From Enterobacter sp. 10-1 (GTDB lineage Bacteria; Pseudomonadota; Gammaproteobacteria; Enterobacterales; Enterobacteriaceae), in contig NISF01000005.1 of the NCBI GenBank assembly GCA_002270295.1, forward strand, positions 310,555-374,554: 64,000 nt of DNA, written 5' to 3'. Below the pieces are notes generated by a model, which searched no databases, was not told where the DNA came from, and saw only the letters and a list, made by a program, of their open reading frames with translations. The position numbers and the translations under genes were made by a program. Positions 28,631-38,650 of the stretch are shown here, in pieces; position 1 is the stretch's first letter; every line of letters begins with the position of its first letter.

Positions 28631-30282
28631 AAAGCATTCGTTATGGTATCTCCCTGCTGGCGCTGTTTGCCCTGTATTACGTACTGCCGCTGAATTTCCG
28701 CCTGCTCTGGCAGCCTGACGAGACGCGCTACGCGGAGATTAGCCGCGAAATGCTGGCCTCCGGCGACTGGGTGGTGCCGCATTTCCTCGGGCTGCGTTAC
28801 TTTGAAAAACCAATTGCCGGCTACTGGATTAACAGCATCGGGCAGTGGCTGTTTGGCCACAACAATTTCGGCGTGCGCTTTGGCTCGGTCTTCTCCATCA
28901 GCGTGACCGCGCTGCTGGTTGCCTGGCTGGCGTGGCGGATCTGGCGGGATAAACGGCTGGCGATCCTCTCCGGCGTGATGTTCCTGACCGCGCTGCTGGT
29001 CTACGGTATCGGCACCTATGCGGTGCTGGACCCGATGATCGCCATGTGGATGGCCCTCGCCATGTGCAGCTTCTGGGGCGCCGCTCAGGCGCAGACCCGG
29101 AAGGGCAAAATGGCCGGCTATCTCCTGCTGGGCGTGGCCTGCGGGATGGGGGTGATGACCAAAGGCTTCCTCGCGCTGGCGGTGCCGGTGGTTGGCGTAC
29201 TGCCGTGGGTGATTGCGCGTAAGCGCTGGCGCGAAGTGCTGACCTGGGGCTGGCTGTCGGTGGGCGTCTGCGCGCTGGTGGTGCTGCCGTGGGGGTTGGC
29301 TATTGCCCAGCGCGAGCCGGACTTCTGGCGCTACTTCTTCTGGGTGGAGCATATCCAGCGCTTTGCCGAGAAAGACGCTCAGCATAAAGCTCCGTTCTGG
29401 TACTACATTCCGTTCCTGATTGCCGGAAGCCTGCCGTGGCTGGCGCTGCTGCCCGGGGCGCTGAAGCGCGGCTGGACCGAACGCGACGACGCCCGCGGCG
29501 CGCTGTATCTGCTGGGCTGGGTGGTGATGCCGCTGCTGTTCTTTAGCATCGCTAAGGGCAAGCTGCCGACCTACATCCTGCCGTGCTTTGGGCCGCTGGC
29601 GATCCTGATGGCCCGCTATGCGCTGAATGCGGCGAAAGCGGGGGCGAAGGTGCTGCGCATCAACGCGATGATCAATATCGGCTTCGGCCTGGTCGGTCTG
29701 CTGGCGGTGCTGGCGGTCTCGCCGTGGAGCTTTATGCACAAGCCGGTGTGGTCGCAGATTGAGCTGTATAAGTGCCTGCTGGCGGCCCTGATATTTGCGG
29801 CCTGGGCGCTGGTGGGCTGGCTGACGATGAAGGACAGCGCCCGGCGCTGGCCGCTGGCCGCCTGCTGTCCGCTGGGACTGGCGCTGCTGGTGGGTTTCGC
29901 CATTCCTGACCGGGTGATTGATAGCAAGCAGCCGCAGTTTATGATTGATATCGTCGGCGAGTCGCTGGCGCCAAGCCGCTACGTGCTGACCAATAACGTC
30001 GGTATTGCCGGCGGCCTGTCGTGGGAGCTCAGGCGCAGCGATATCATTCTGTTCGATAAGCAGGGTGAGCTAAAATACGGTCTCGACTGGCCGGATGCGC
30101 AGGGCCGCTTCGTCAGCGAGGGCGACTTTGCCAGCTGGCTGGAGACGCATCGTCAGCAGGGGCCGGTGTCGCTGGTTCTGCTGATGGACAAAGGGGAGAA
30201 TATGAACGACCTGGCGCTACCGAAACCCGACAACTCCTATGAGTTAGGACGGGTTGTGTTCATCCAGTATCTGCCGCAATGA
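28627..30282 (+). CDS. arnT: lipid A 4-amino-4-deoxy-L-arabinosyltransferase ArnT
   Basis: GT83 membrane glycosyltransferase of 551 residues that transfers L-Ara4N from undecaprenyl phosphate to lipid A on the periplasmic face. The first periplasmic loop has the conserved [13 protein letters not shown] acidic motif. About a dozen membrane helices are followed by a C-terminal periplasmic domain (about 430-551). It overlaps arnE by 4 bp. Confidence 0.96.
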   Translation: MKSIRYGISLLALFALYYVLPLNFRLLWQPDETRYAEISREMLASGDWVVPHFLGLRYFEKPIAGYWINSIGQWLFGHNNFGVRFGSVFSISVTALLVAWLAWRIWRDKRLAILSGVMFLTALLVYGIGTYAVLDPMIAMWMALAMCSFWGAAQAQTRKGKMAGYLLLGVACGMGVMTKGFLALAVPVVGVLPWVIARKRWREVLTWGWLSVGVCALVVLPWGLAIAQREPDFWRYFFWVEHIQRFAEKDAQHKAPFWYYIPFLIAGSLPWLALLPGALKRGWTERDDARGALYLLGWVVMPLLFFSIAKGKLPTYILPCFGPLAILMARYALNAAKAGAKVLRINAMINIGFGLVGLLAVLAVSPWSFMHKPVWSQIELYKCLLAALIFAAWALVGWLTMKDSARRWPLAACCPLGLALLVGFAIPDRVIDSKQPQFMIDIVGESLAPSRYVLTNNVGIAGGLSWELRRSDIILFDKQGELKYGLDWPDAQGRFVSEGDFASWLETHRQQGPVSLVLLMDKGENMNDLALPKPDNSYELGRVVFIQYLPQ

Positions 30283-30617
30283 GCATCTGGATCTGCCTGG
30301 CGCTCGCCAGCCTGCTGAGCTGCGCCGGGCAGCTGTGCCAAAAACAGGCCACCCGCCCGTCCAAATCCGGACGGCGCGGGCGGCATATTCTCGGCTGGCT
30401 GGGGCTGGCGCTGCTGGCGCTCGGCGGCGGTATGCTGCTGTGGCTGAGCGTGCTGCAGGCGATCCCGGTGAGTATCGCCTACCCGATGCTGAGCCTCAAC
30501 TTCGTCTGGGTCACCCTCGCGGCGTGGGGCGTCTGGCACGAGCCGGTAGCGCGCCGCCATTGGGTCGGGGTCGGGATGATTGTCGTGGGTATCGTGATTC
30601 TCGGGAGTAGCGTCTGA
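30279..30617 (+). CDS. arnE: L-Ara4N-phosphoundecaprenol flippase subunit ArnE
   Basis: Small EmrE/DMT-type membrane protein of 112 residues with four hydrophobic helices. Together with ArnF it forms the flippase for undecaprenyl-phosphate-L-Ara4N. The stop codon shares its last base with the arnF start. Confidence 0.94.
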   Translation: MSIWICLALASLLSCAGQLCQKQATRPSKSGRRGRHILGWLGLALLALGGGMLLWLSVLQAIPVSIAYPMLSLNFVWVTLAAWGVWHEPVARRHWVGVGMIVVGIVILGSSV

Positions 30618-31000
30618 TGGGCTTAATCTGGGCGCTACTCAGCGTTGGGCTGGTCAGCGCCGCACAGCTGCTGCTGCGCGGGGCGATGGTTGAACTGCCG
30701 CCGCTGACCGACCTGGTCGCGTTTATCAGCCACCTCGTACATCTCCGGGCCGGCACCTTCGGCCTGGCGCTGGGGCTGAGCGGCTATCTGCTGTCAATGG
30801 TGTGCTGGTACTTTGCGCTGCATCGCCTGCCGCTCGCCAAAGCCTATGCGCTGCTGAGCCTGAGCTACATTGTGGTGTGGGCCGCCGCTATCTGGCTGCC
30901 CGGCTGGCATGAGGCTTTCCGCTGGCGCTCGCTGCTGGGCGTGCTGATTATCGTCGCCGGCGTGCTGACCATCTTCTGGCCGCTGAAGCGCAAAGGATAG
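30617..31000 (+). CDS. arnF: L-Ara4N-phosphoundecaprenol flippase subunit ArnF
   Basis: Second flippase subunit, 127 residues and four membrane helices. It is the last arn gene. It ends one base before the stop of acpT on the opposite strand, with no terminator between, so the two operon transcripts must overlap at their 3' ends. Confidence 0.94.
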   Translation: MGLIWALLSVGLVSAAQLLLRGAMVELPPLTDLVAFISHLVHLRAGTFGLALGLSGYLLSMVCWYFALHRLPLAKAYALLSLSYIVVWAAAIWLPGWHEAFRWRSLLGVLIIVAGVLTIFWPLKRKG

Positions 31001-31001
31001 C

Positions 31002-31571
31002 TTAGCCCAGCCGTTCGACCTTGAGCTCGAACGGCGTCGGCGTGCACACCGCCAGGCTGAGGGCGCCAAGCTGGAGCTGGCTGACCGACAGCCGGGAGCG
31101 GAAGCAGCTGTCGACGCTGGCAATCTGCCAGGCGCTGCCGCCACGCTGCTTAACGATCGCTTCTTTACGCGTCCAGATGCGCCAGAACGCCGCCAGCTGC
31201 ATTTCCGGCCGTTCGGCCTCCAGCTGGGCGTGTTCGCCGGAGCTAAACACCGCATTGGCGATCCGACGCCAGTTTTCTCGCGGGCGAATGACTTCGATAT
31301 CGCAACCGACTTCCCCCTCGTCGCTGAGCAGCAGCGCGATATCGTCGCCGCTGTGGCTGAGGTTAAACCACAGCGGCGTCCCGTCAGCAAACCCCGGCTT
31401 GCCCTGTTGGGCGTAGATAATCTCGGGCAGCGGCGTCACCGCCTGATACAGCAGCGCGCGGCCGGCTAACCAGCCGGCGCGGCGCGCGCCCTGCGGCGCG
31501 AGGGCGGAGATCGCCGGCGGCAGCGCCCGAGTGCTTAAGGTCGAAATTTTCCCCAGCAAAAGCCGATACAT
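31002..31571 (-). CDS. acpT: 4'-phosphopantetheinyl transferase AcpT
   Basis: Transfers the phosphopantetheine arm of CoA to acyl carrier proteins. 189 residues, clearly the E. coli AcpT orthologue (MYRLLLGKISTLS start). The Mg-binding DIE is at 91-93 and the WTRKEA motif at 133-138. It starts one base after the upstream ketosynthase stop and is the last gene of the APE-type operon. In E. coli K-12 acpT stands alone at this locus; in O157:H7 it adjoins O-island 138, which encodes its ACP substrates. The two ACPs at 43.0-43.6 kb are its likely substrates here. Confidence 0.93.
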   Translation of the reverse strand: MYRLLLGKISTLSTRALPPAISALAPQGARRAGWLAGRALLYQAVTPLPEIIYAQQGKPGFADGTPLWFNLSHSGDDIALLLSDEGEVGCDIEVIRPRENWRRIANAVFSSGEHAQLEAERPEMQLAAFWRIWTRKEAIVKQRGGSAWQIASVDSCFRSRLSVSQLQLGALSLAVCTPTPFELKVERLG

Positions 31572-31572
31572 A

Positions 31573-32802
31573 TCAAGACCAACGCTTAATGATGATGGAC
31601 GTATTGATGCCGCCAAAGGCGAAGTTATTGCTCTGCAGATACTCGCAGTCGATCCTGCGCGCTTCCCCCATGATGTAGTCGAGCTCGCCGCACTGGGGAT
31701 CCGGCTGGCGCAGGTTGAGCGTCGGGGCGAACCAGCCTTCACGCATCATCTGCAGGCTCATCCAGGCTTCCAGCGCCCCGCAGGCGCCCAGCGTATGGCC
31801 AAAATAGCTTTTCAACGAAGAGATCGGCACGCGGTTGCCGAAGAGGGTAGCGCTGGCCCGGCTTTCGGCAATATCGCCGCGATCGGTCGCCGTACCGTGG
31901 GCCGAAATATAGCCGATATCTTCGGCGCGTAACCCGGCCATGCTGAGCGCCTGTGCCATGCAAATTTGCATCGTTTCCTGCTGCGGCTGGGTGATATGCG
32001 CGGCGTCGCAGTTGGTGGCAAAGCCGACGATTTCGCCGTAGATCGTCGCACCGCGCGCTTTGGCGTGCTCCAGCTCTTCGAGGATCAGCGTACCGGCGCC
32101 TTCGCCAATCACCAGGCCATCGCGACGTGCGTCGAACGGCGACGGGGTGGTTTTCGGCTCATCGTTGCGCTGGCTGGTGGCGAAGAGGGTATCAAAGATC
32201 GCCGCTTCGGACGGGCAGAGCTCTTCGGCGCCGCCGGCCACCATCACCGTTTGATAGCCGTGGCGAATGGCTTCCCAGGCGTAGCCGATAGCCTGGCTGC
32301 CGGAGGTGCAGGCGCTGGAGGTGGGAATAACCCGCCCGCGCAGGCCGAAGAAGAGGCCGGTGTTGACCGCGGTGGTGTGCGGCATCATCTGTACGTAGGT
32401 GGTGCCGGTAATGTTGTTGGTATGCTTTTCCGTCAGCATGGTGGCAAACTCGCTCACCGGGCCGGTGCTGCCGGTCGAAGAGCCGTAGGCAATACCGGTT
32501 TCGCCGTTCGTGAGCACCGCCTCGCCGATCAGGCCGGCCTGCTCCAGCGCCAGCTCGCTGGCGCGGGTGGACATCAGCGATACCCGGCCCATGGCGCGAA
32601 TACGCTTGCGGGTATAGTGCTCCGGCAGGGTGAAATCGTCGATCGGGGCGCCGAGCAGGGTGTGCAGGCCGTCATAGATTTGCCATTCCGGCATCTTGCG
32701 CACGGCGTTCTCGTAAGAGAGCAGCCTGGCGGAAACGTCCTGCCAGTTTTCCCCAAAGGCGGTGACGCCGCCCATCCCTGTAATCACGACACGGCGTGTC
32801 AT
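31573..32802 (-). CDS. beta-ketoacyl-ACP synthase, APE cluster (ApeR-like)
   Basis: FabF/KAS II-type condensing enzyme of 409 residues. The catalytic triad is complete: Cys165 in TSSACTSGSQ, His302 in AHGTATDRGD and His336 in SYFGHTLGA. NNFAFGGINTSIII closes the protein. In aryl polyene clusters one ketosynthase works with the chain-length factor to extend the polyene. The letters apeC-apeR fit the whole gene order here, but from memory only. It overlaps the reductase gene by 4 bp. Confidence 0.88.
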   Translation of the reverse strand: MTRRVVITGMGGVTAFGENWQDVSARLLSYENAVRKMPEWQIYDGLHTLLGAPIDDFTLPEHYTRKRIRAMGRVSLMSTRASELALEQAGLIGEAVLTNGETGIAYGSSTGSTGPVSEFATMLTEKHTNNITGTTYVQMMPHTTAVNTGLFFGLRGRVIPTSSACTSGSQAIGYAWEAIRHGYQTVMVAGGAEELCPSEAAIFDTLFATSQRNDEPKTTPSPFDARRDGLVIGEGAGTLILEELEHAKARGATIYGEIVGFATNCDAAHITQPQQETMQICMAQALSMAGLRAEDIGYISAHGTATDRGDIAESRASATLFGNRVPISSLKSYFGHTLGACGALEAWMSLQMMREGWFAPTLNLRQPDPQCGELDYIMGEARRIDCEYLQSNNFAFGGINTSIIIKRWS

Positions 32803-33530
32803 AACATACCTCCATTGATGGAAATAACCTGGCGGGTGACGTAACCCGCAATGTCGGACATTAAATAGCTGGCCAGTCCGGCAACTTCATCCGCCTGGCC
32901 CATACGCTTCATCGGGATCAGCGCCATCGCCTCTTTCTGCGCGGCCTCTTCCATCTCGATCATTCCGGTATCAATCAGCCCCGGCGCAATGCAGTTGACG
33001 GTGATTTTGCGTTTCGCCAGCTCAATGGCCAGCGCTTTGGTGGCGCCGATAATGCCCGCCTTCGCCGCGCTATAGTTGACCTGACCCCGGTTGCCCATCA
33101 CCCCGGAAACGGATGACAGGGTAATAATCCGCCCGCCCTGACGGGCACCGATCATCGGCATAATGCACGGCTGAATAACGTTGTAAAAGCTGTCGAGGTT
33201 GGTGTGGATAACGCAATCCCAGTCGTCGTCGCTGAGCGCCGGGAAGGCGCCGTCGCGGGCGATCCCGGCGTTGCTTACCACGCCGTACCACGGACCGTGG
33301 GCGGCGATATCCTGCTCCAGCGCCTCGCGACACTGCTCGCGGTTGGCGACGTCAAAGCTCAGCACCCGCCCGGCGCCGCCGGCGGCCTGCAGGGTCTCGA
33401 GGGTTTCCCGCGCGCCCTCGGCGTCGCGATGGTAATGAACGCCGACGGTAAAACCGTCCGCCGCCAGCTGGCAGGCGATGGCGCGGCCGATGCCCTTGCT
33501 GGCTCCGGTCACTAATACTGAACGACTCAT
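32799..33530 (-). CDS. 3-ketoacyl-ACP reductase, APE cluster (FabG-like, ApeQ-like)
   Basis: Short-chain dehydrogenase of 243 residues that reduces the beta-keto group after each condensation. The cofactor motif TGASKGIG is at 8-15 and the catalytic Ser140, Tyr153 and Lys157 are all present, with spacing as in E. coli FabG. It overlaps both neighbours by 4 bp. Confidence 0.9.
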   Translation of the reverse strand: MSRSVLVTGASKGIGRAIACQLAADGFTVGVHYHRDAEGARETLETLQAAGGAGRVLSFDVANREQCREALEQDIAAHGPWYGVVSNAGIARDGAFPALSDDDWDCVIHTNLDSFYNVIQPCIMPMIGARQGGRIITLSSVSGVMGNRGQVNYSAAKAGIIGATKALAIELAKRKITVNCIAPGLIDTGMIEMEEAAQKEAMALIPMKRMGQADEVAGLASYLMSDIAGYVTRQVISINGGML

Positions 33531-34003
33531 GGTTTCTCTCCCTGATTAAAAAGCGTCGTTAACTCTTCGGCGGTAGGCTGGAAGGTATTCACCCTGCCGG
33601 TTGCCAGCGCCTCATCCCCGGCGCTGATGGCGCACTCGAAGCTGCCAAAACGCGCGTCCTGCATTAACAGATTAACGCTGATGGTCAGCGTCCGGCCGGC
33701 GGGCAGAACCCCCGCGGCGCAGATCAGCTCCCTGGCGCCGAGCACCATGCCGAGCGCAATACTGCTTTGCCCCTGCCGGCGGCGATGCCAGCCTGACCAG
33801 ACGCCGACGGTCTGCGCCATCAGCTCCAGCGCAAACCAGCCGGGCAGGTTGCCGTCGGCGTCAAGAAACGGCGCCAGCACGCTGCGGCCGGTGACGGCAA
33901 CGCGGCAAACGGCGGTTTCGTCAGTGACCTTCAGCACCTCTTCCAGCAGCAGCATCGGCGCGTCGTGCGGCAGGTAGTCGCCGGGCGACAAATAGTGGTT
34001 CAT
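33527..34003 (-). CDS. apeP: hotdog-fold 3-hydroxyacyl-ACP dehydratase, ApeP family
   Basis: Dehydratase of 158 residues resembling FabZ/FabA. The probable catalytic pair is His13 in LPHDAPMLLL and Glu60 in FALELMAQTVG. Together with ApeI it would form the double bonds of the polyene. It overlaps its neighbours by 4 bp on each side. Confidence 0.85.
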   Translation of the reverse strand: MNHYLSPGDYLPHDAPMLLLEEVLKVTDETAVCRVAVTGRSVLAPFLDADGNLPGWFALELMAQTVGVWSGWHRRRQGQSSIALGMVLGARELICAAGVLPAGRTLTISVNLLMQDARFGSFECAISAGDEALATGRVNTFQPTAEELTTLFNQGEKP

Positions 34004-35169
34004 AAAACTCTCCCGAGCAGAATGCTGGCGTTATTGCCGCCGAAGGCGAACGAGTTGGACAGGATCGTCGGCCGGGCGAGCGGCTGCGCTTTCTCGATAA
34101 TGCCGCAGGCGGGCAGCGCCGGGTCGCGCGGCGAAAGGCTGAAATCCTGGGCGGGCAGCGGCAGGCTGCGCTGGAGGATCAGCATGGCGATTGCCGCCTC
34201 GGTGATCCCCGCCGCGCCAAGCGTATGGCCGGTCAGATGCTTGGTGGAGCTGCACGGCACCTGCTCGCCAAACAGCGCGCTCACCACCTGCGATTCCACC
34301 TGGTCGTTAAGCGGCGTGGCGGTACCGTGCAGGTTGATGTAGCCCACCGCGTCGGCGGCGATACCGGCATCGTCGAGCGCCTGGCGAATGGCGCGGATGG
34401 CCCCTTCGCCCTGCGGATGGGGAGCCGAAATATGGTGCGCATCGCTGGACTCGCCCACGCCGAGCAGGGCGATGGGCTGCGGCTCCCGGGTCAGCAGCAT
34501 CAGCGCCGCGCCTTCGCCAATCGTAATTCCGCAGCGGTCGCGGCCGAAGGGCTGGCATAGCGTTGGGGAGAGGGACTCCAGGCTGTGGAAGCCGTTCACA
34601 GGCATCCGGCTGAGGGAGTCGGCGCCGCCGACAATCGCCACGTCCGCGAGGCCGGCCTCGATCAGCCGCCGCCCGCTGATTATCGCGCGGGCGCTGGAGG
34701 AGCAGGCGGTGGAGAGGGTAAAGGCCGGGCCGTCGAGATCCAGCCAGTGGCTAAGAAAGCGCGACGGGTCGCCCAGCTCCTGCTGCGGGTAGTGCCAGGC
34801 TGCGCTCGCCTTCGCGTTGAGCGTGAAGTCCACGTGCCTGTCGCCCTCATCGAGCCCGGAGGTGCTGGTGCCGAGCACCACCGCCACCCGATCGCGGCCG
34901 TAGCGGGCGATAGCGTCGTCCACCTGCGGCTGAATCTGCGCCAGCGCCGCCAGCAGCAGCTGATTGTTGCGCGAGCGGTGGGCCGCAAAAGCATCGCCGA
35001 TGGCGGGCAGCTCGCCGTCAACGCCGCCGAGTATCGCCTGCGGTTGTCCCTGCAGCCAGCCGGCGCGCGGGCGCATACCGGGGGCGATACCGCGCGTCAG
35101 GTTGCAGGCGATCTCGTCGAGGCTGTTGCCCAGCGCGTTGATCATGCCGACAGCGGAAATGTAGATCAT
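34000..35169 (-). CDS. beta-ketoacyl-ACP synthase, APE cluster (ApeO-like)
   Basis: Second condensing enzyme, 389 residues, with a complete triad: Cys156 in STACSSSARA, His281 in LHGTATPLND and His315 in LTGHTLGAA. The ATG at 35169 is chosen because the upstream in-frame extension (to 35238) overlaps the lipoprotein gene and lacks family similarity. One base separates it from the preceding stop. Confidence 0.88.
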   Translation of the reverse strand: MIYISAVGMINALGNSLDEIACNLTRGIAPGMRPRAGWLQGQPQAILGGVDGELPAIGDAFAAHRSRNNQLLLAALAQIQPQVDDAIARYGRDRVAVVLGTSTSGLDEGDRHVDFTLNAKASAAWHYPQQELGDPSRFLSHWLDLDGPAFTLSTACSSSARAIISGRRLIEAGLADVAIVGGADSLSRMPVNGFHSLESLSPTLCQPFGRDRCGITIGEGAALMLLTREPQPIALLGVGESSDAHHISAPHPQGEGAIRAIRQALDDAGIAADAVGYINLHGTATPLNDQVESQVVSALFGEQVPCSSTKHLTGHTLGAAGITEAAIAMLILQRSLPLPAQDFSLSPRDPALPACGIIEKAQPLARPTILSNSFAFGGNNASILLGRVL

Positions 35170-35170
35170 C

Positions 35171-35755
35171 TCAGTCGCCCAAATATTGAATGGTGATGTG
35201 GTAGCCGAAGGCCTGCTGCTGAATGCTGATGGGTTCACGGCGGCCTTTGCGGTTCAGGTAGGTGATTTCCGTCACCAGCCTGCCGCGGGCGTTGCGCAGC
35301 TCGCGCCTGTCGCCGGCGTCGGTCAGCGTCCAGCCTTTCGGCAGCTGCGGCTGCCAGGCCGCGATCGGCCAGTGGCTGAGCATCACGTCCGCCAGCACCT
35401 GGCTGGCGGGCGGCATCTGCGGCACCACGATCGACTGTTCGGTATGCACGCCTTTTTCGTCATAGGTGACGAGGAACAGACGAATGCCCACCGACGAGAG
35501 CCCGGCCAGCGTCACCTTGTGCGCATCGGCGTTGAGCATTACCAGCAGCGACCGGGTCTGGCCGTTAAAGCTGCCGGTCAGCAGCTGCTGTGAGCTGAGC
35601 GACGGCGAGATGCCCGGCGCCGGGAGCGTCACGCGGGCGCCCGGCTCCAGCCACGCCTGCGGGCGCCCCTGCTGCGCCTTTTGCGAATGGCCGCAGCCGG
35701 CCAGGACTAAGGTGGCAATCAGCGCGAGGGCGCGGCCGAGTTTGTGCTTCATCAT
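35171..35755 (-). CDS. outer-membrane lipoprotein, DUF3261-type (ApeN-like)
   Basis: 194-residue lipoprotein: signal peptide followed by the lipobox LAGC with Cys21. The mature part is beta-rich with no catalytic motif visible. Such a lipoprotein accompanies the MMPL exporter and LolA-like carrier in APE clusters and probably helps deliver the product to the outer membrane. It overlaps the exporter gene by 4 bp (ATGA). Confidence 0.82.
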   Translation of the reverse strand: MMKHKLGRALALIATLVLAGCGHSQKAQQGRPQAWLEPGARVTLPAPGISPSLSSQQLLTGSFNGQTRSLLVMLNADAHKVTLAGLSSVGIRLFLVTYDEKGVHTEQSIVVPQMPPASQVLADVMLSHWPIAAWQPQLPKGWTLTDAGDRRELRNARGRLVTEITYLNRKGRREPISIQQQAFGYHITIQYLGD

Positions 35756-38076
35756 CTTCTTTTTTTCCCTTTTTTGCCGGGCATCGCCAGGGGCGATAGC
35801 AGGAAGGCGGTGAAAATCCCGCTAACCAGCACGATGCCAAAGCTGGCGATCGCCTGGGTTGAGCTAAACACCAGCATGCCGAGGGTCAGCAGCGTGGTCA
35901 TCATGGCCAGGGTGACGGCCAGCAGCGAGGTCAGCGGCGTGCCGCGCGGATTGCTGAAAAACAGCGTGTAGTTGATGCCGATCCCCAGCACCAGCACCAG
36001 CGCCAGCAGCGAAAACAGATTAAGCGTATGGCCGCTGAGGGAGAGCGCCGCGAGGCCGCAGCCTAATGAGAGTACCGAAGGCGCGAGGCTGATAAGCCCT
36101 TTGCGCCAGCCGAGGCGCAGAACCGCCCCGCAGGCGATGGTGGCCAGCGCGATACCCAGCAGTCCGGTCAGCAAATGGCGATAGAGGGCGAAGAGCTCGT
36201 CGAAAGCGCTTTTCCTGTCGACCCACGCCACGCCGCTATATTTTGCGCCGAGGGCCTTCAGCGCCGGACTCTCCTTCACGCCGTCAACCGGCACCAGCAC
36301 GCCGCTCTCGCCGTTCTGCAGGGTTATCCATAGCAGGCGCCAGCCTTCGCTGGCCGGGCTGGCAAGCCAGGCGTCCACGGTGACCGGCATGGGACTGAGA
36401 TCCGCATTGACCGCCTGCAGCCCGGCGCTTTGCAGCGCGCGGCTGACCGCCGGGGAGGCCGCTTTCAGCAGCGTCAGATCCTGGCGCTGACGGGCCAGCG
36501 AGTTCAGCGGGATCGTTCGGTAGCCGTTAAGCTGACCCTGATTTTTCGCCTGTTCCAGCGCGGGTACAAAGGCTTCCAGCCGCTCCAGCGTTTGCTGCTG
36601 CGTCCTGCCGTAGACCACGAACCACTTCTGATCGACGCCCTGACCGGTTAAGGCCGCGATCGTCTTTTCCTGCGCCAGAAGAGGCTGCGGCAGCGCCTGC
36701 AGCTGGGATATATCGTCGTCGACGCGCAGGGTGGCGATCCCTGCCAGCGAGAACAGCGCCAGGGCGACCGGCAGGCCGATGGCGAGCTTTTTATTGCGTC
36801 GCCATGCCGCCAGCCAGCGCAGCATCAGGAGCATCGCCGGCACCGGACGCACCGGCAGGCCGCGGGAGAGTAGCGGATGCCAGAATATGACCGTCAGGCA
36901 GGAGGCGCTGAGCCCGGCGGCGGCGAATACCGACATCTGGCGAATGCCGGGGAAAGGCGCGAGCATCATGATCAGATAGGCTACGACCACCGTCAGCAGC
37001 GCCAGCAGCAGCGCGTTGCGTACCTTGGCGAGGCTTTGCCACGGCGTGACCTCGTTGCCGTGCACCATCCGCTCGGTCAGGTAGTAGAGCGTATAGTCGG
37101 CAGAAATACCGATAATGCTCATGCTCATCACCAGCGTCATCAGGTGCAGCTCGCCGAACAGCAGCAGCGTGGCGACGGTGCCCGCCAGCGCGCCGATGCC
37201 GATGGAGATCAGGCTCAGGATCAGCGGACGCAGCGAGCGAAAGACCGCGACGATGAGCAGAATAACGCCAAATATCGTGGCAACGCCGAGGGTTGAGATG
37301 TCCCGTTTTGCCTGCTGGCTGGCGTAGTCGCTGTAAAATACCGTGCCGCGCGAGAGCAGCTGAGCCTGCGGATAGCGGGCCTTGAGCTCCGTTTGCAGGG
37401 CGGAGAGGGTGGTCACCAGACGATGCGTTTGCTGCATATCAAACGAGGAGCCCGCCAGCTCGCCGTGCAGCAGGTACCATTGGTTGCCCTGCCGATCCTC
37501 GGTCACCAGCCAGCCATCCTTCAGCTGCATGCGCTGGCCGTTTTTCGCCATCGCCAGCTGCGAACCGCGCATCAGCATCAGCGGGTCATTTTGCAGCTCT
37601 TTGCCGCTGACGCCGGAAAAAGCGGAATAGAGCTGGGAGAGGACCCACTGCGCCTGGGCTTCGCCGCCGTTTTGCAGGCGGGCGCGGGTGGCATCATCAA
37701 TCAGCCCGTTGCGGTGCTGCCAGAAAAACGTGCCCCAGGCCTGCTGGCTGTCGGCATCCATCGGGCCTTTCACCGTCGCCAGCGCGTGGGATTTCTGCAG
37801 CAGGCTGAGCCACTCGCGGGCAACCTGCGGATCGGCCTGCTTGCCGGGGCTGACCAGCCACACCAGCTGCCGATCAAGGCGCTGCATAAAGCCCTCATTG
37901 AGGCTCGGAGGAACGGCGCCCAGCGCCTGTTTCGGCAGCATCGCCAGCACGCTGCTGTTCATCCGCGACTGGGGCAGCAGCGCCAGCAGCACGCCCAGCA
38001 TCACCAGGCAGACGAGTCCCCACAGCAGCGCGAAGCTCTTGCGGTTACTGTGCAGCAAATCGTTGGCGTTCGTCAT
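35752..38076 (-). CDS. MMPL/RND-family exporter, APE cluster (ApeM-like)
   Basis: Inner-membrane exporter of 774 residues with the typical duplicated layout: one N-terminal helix, a large periplasmic domain (about 45-260), five to six helices containing SADYTLYYLTERM (about 325-340), then a second helix, periplasmic domain and helix bundle. It probably moves the polyene-lipid to the periplasm. It overlaps the LolA-like gene by 32 bp, the largest overlap in the operon. Confidence 0.87.
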   Translation of the reverse strand: MTNANDLLHSNRKSFALLWGLVCLVMLGVLLALLPQSRMNSSVLAMLPKQALGAVPPSLNEGFMQRLDRQLVWLVSPGKQADPQVAREWLSLLQKSHALATVKGPMDADSQQAWGTFFWQHRNGLIDDATRARLQNGGEAQAQWVLSQLYSAFSGVSGKELQNDPLMLMRGSQLAMAKNGQRMQLKDGWLVTEDRQGNQWYLLHGELAGSSFDMQQTHRLVTTLSALQTELKARYPQAQLLSRGTVFYSDYASQQAKRDISTLGVATIFGVILLIVAVFRSLRPLILSLISIGIGALAGTVATLLLFGELHLMTLVMSMSIIGISADYTLYYLTERMVHGNEVTPWQSLAKVRNALLLALLTVVVAYLIMMLAPFPGIRQMSVFAAAGLSASCLTVIFWHPLLSRGLPVRPVPAMLLMLRWLAAWRRNKKLAIGLPVALALFSLAGIATLRVDDDISQLQALPQPLLAQEKTIAALTGQGVDQKWFVVYGRTQQQTLERLEAFVPALEQAKNQGQLNGYRTIPLNSLARQRQDLTLLKAASPAVSRALQSAGLQAVNADLSPMPVTVDAWLASPASEGWRLLWITLQNGESGVLVPVDGVKESPALKALGAKYSGVAWVDRKSAFDELFALYRHLLTGLLGIALATIACGAVLRLGWRKGLISLAPSVLSLGCGLAALSLSGHTLNLFSLLALVLVLGIGINYTLFFSNPRGTPLTSLLAVTLAMMTTLLTLGMLVFSSTQAIASFGIVLVSGIFTAFLLSPLAMPGKKGKKRR

Positions 38077-38650
38077 CGGTCAGTTGCGCTGGCGTAAGTT
38101 GATGTTGAGAAAGGGTGATATCGGTGCGGTCGCCCTGCCTGTCGTTCAGCTGAATGCGTTCCAGGTAGGCCTGCCCGCCGAGATCGATGGTGGCGAAGAT
38201 TTTATCCAGCGGCGTGGCTATCGGCGTCAGGCGCAGCGTCCAGCGGCCTGCGCCCGCATCGGTGAATTCAACGCGGAAGTTCTGCTCCAGCACCTTGCGG
38301 TCGGCCTGGAACAGCGCCCGCAGCAGATGGTTGAACTGGAACATCTGCGGGTTGCTGTCGGCGGTGATGGTCTGCGGCGGCTGGCCGTTAATCGCCTGCA
38401 CCATTCGCTTGTCATCGAGCAGCAGCTGCATCGGGAACGGCTGGGTTTGATCCCACAGCAGACCCTTATCGCGGGCGATCAGCATCGTCCCCTGGGATCG
38501 CAGCGGCTGCGGCAGATCCTTGATGGTGCGGGTTTGATCGAAGTGGGCGCGGATAACCGGCTGCCCGGTGAAGCGCTGCTGCAGATCGTCGAGCGTCAGC
38601 GCGCTGACCAGCGGGCTGACGAGCAGCGCCAGCAGGGGCCAGAGTTTCAT
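38045..38650 (-). CDS. LolA-like periplasmic lipid carrier (ApeL-like)
   Basis: 201-residue exported protein: N-terminal signal peptide (KLWPLLALLVSPLVSA) and a LolA-type fold resembling the outer-membrane lipoprotein carrier. It likely shuttles the lipidic product across the periplasm between the MMPL exporter and the outer membrane. It overlaps the thioesterase gene by 4 bp. Confidence 0.83.
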   Translation of the reverse strand: MKLWPLLALLVSPLVSALTLDDLQQRFTGQPVIRAHFDQTRTIKDLPQPLRSQGTMLIARDKGLLWDQTQPFPMQLLLDDKRMVQAINGQPPQTITADSNPQMFQFNHLLRALFQADRKVLEQNFRVEFTDAGAGRWTLRLTPIATPLDKIFATIDLGGQAYLERIQLNDRQGDRTDITLSQHQLTPAQLTDDERQRFAAQ

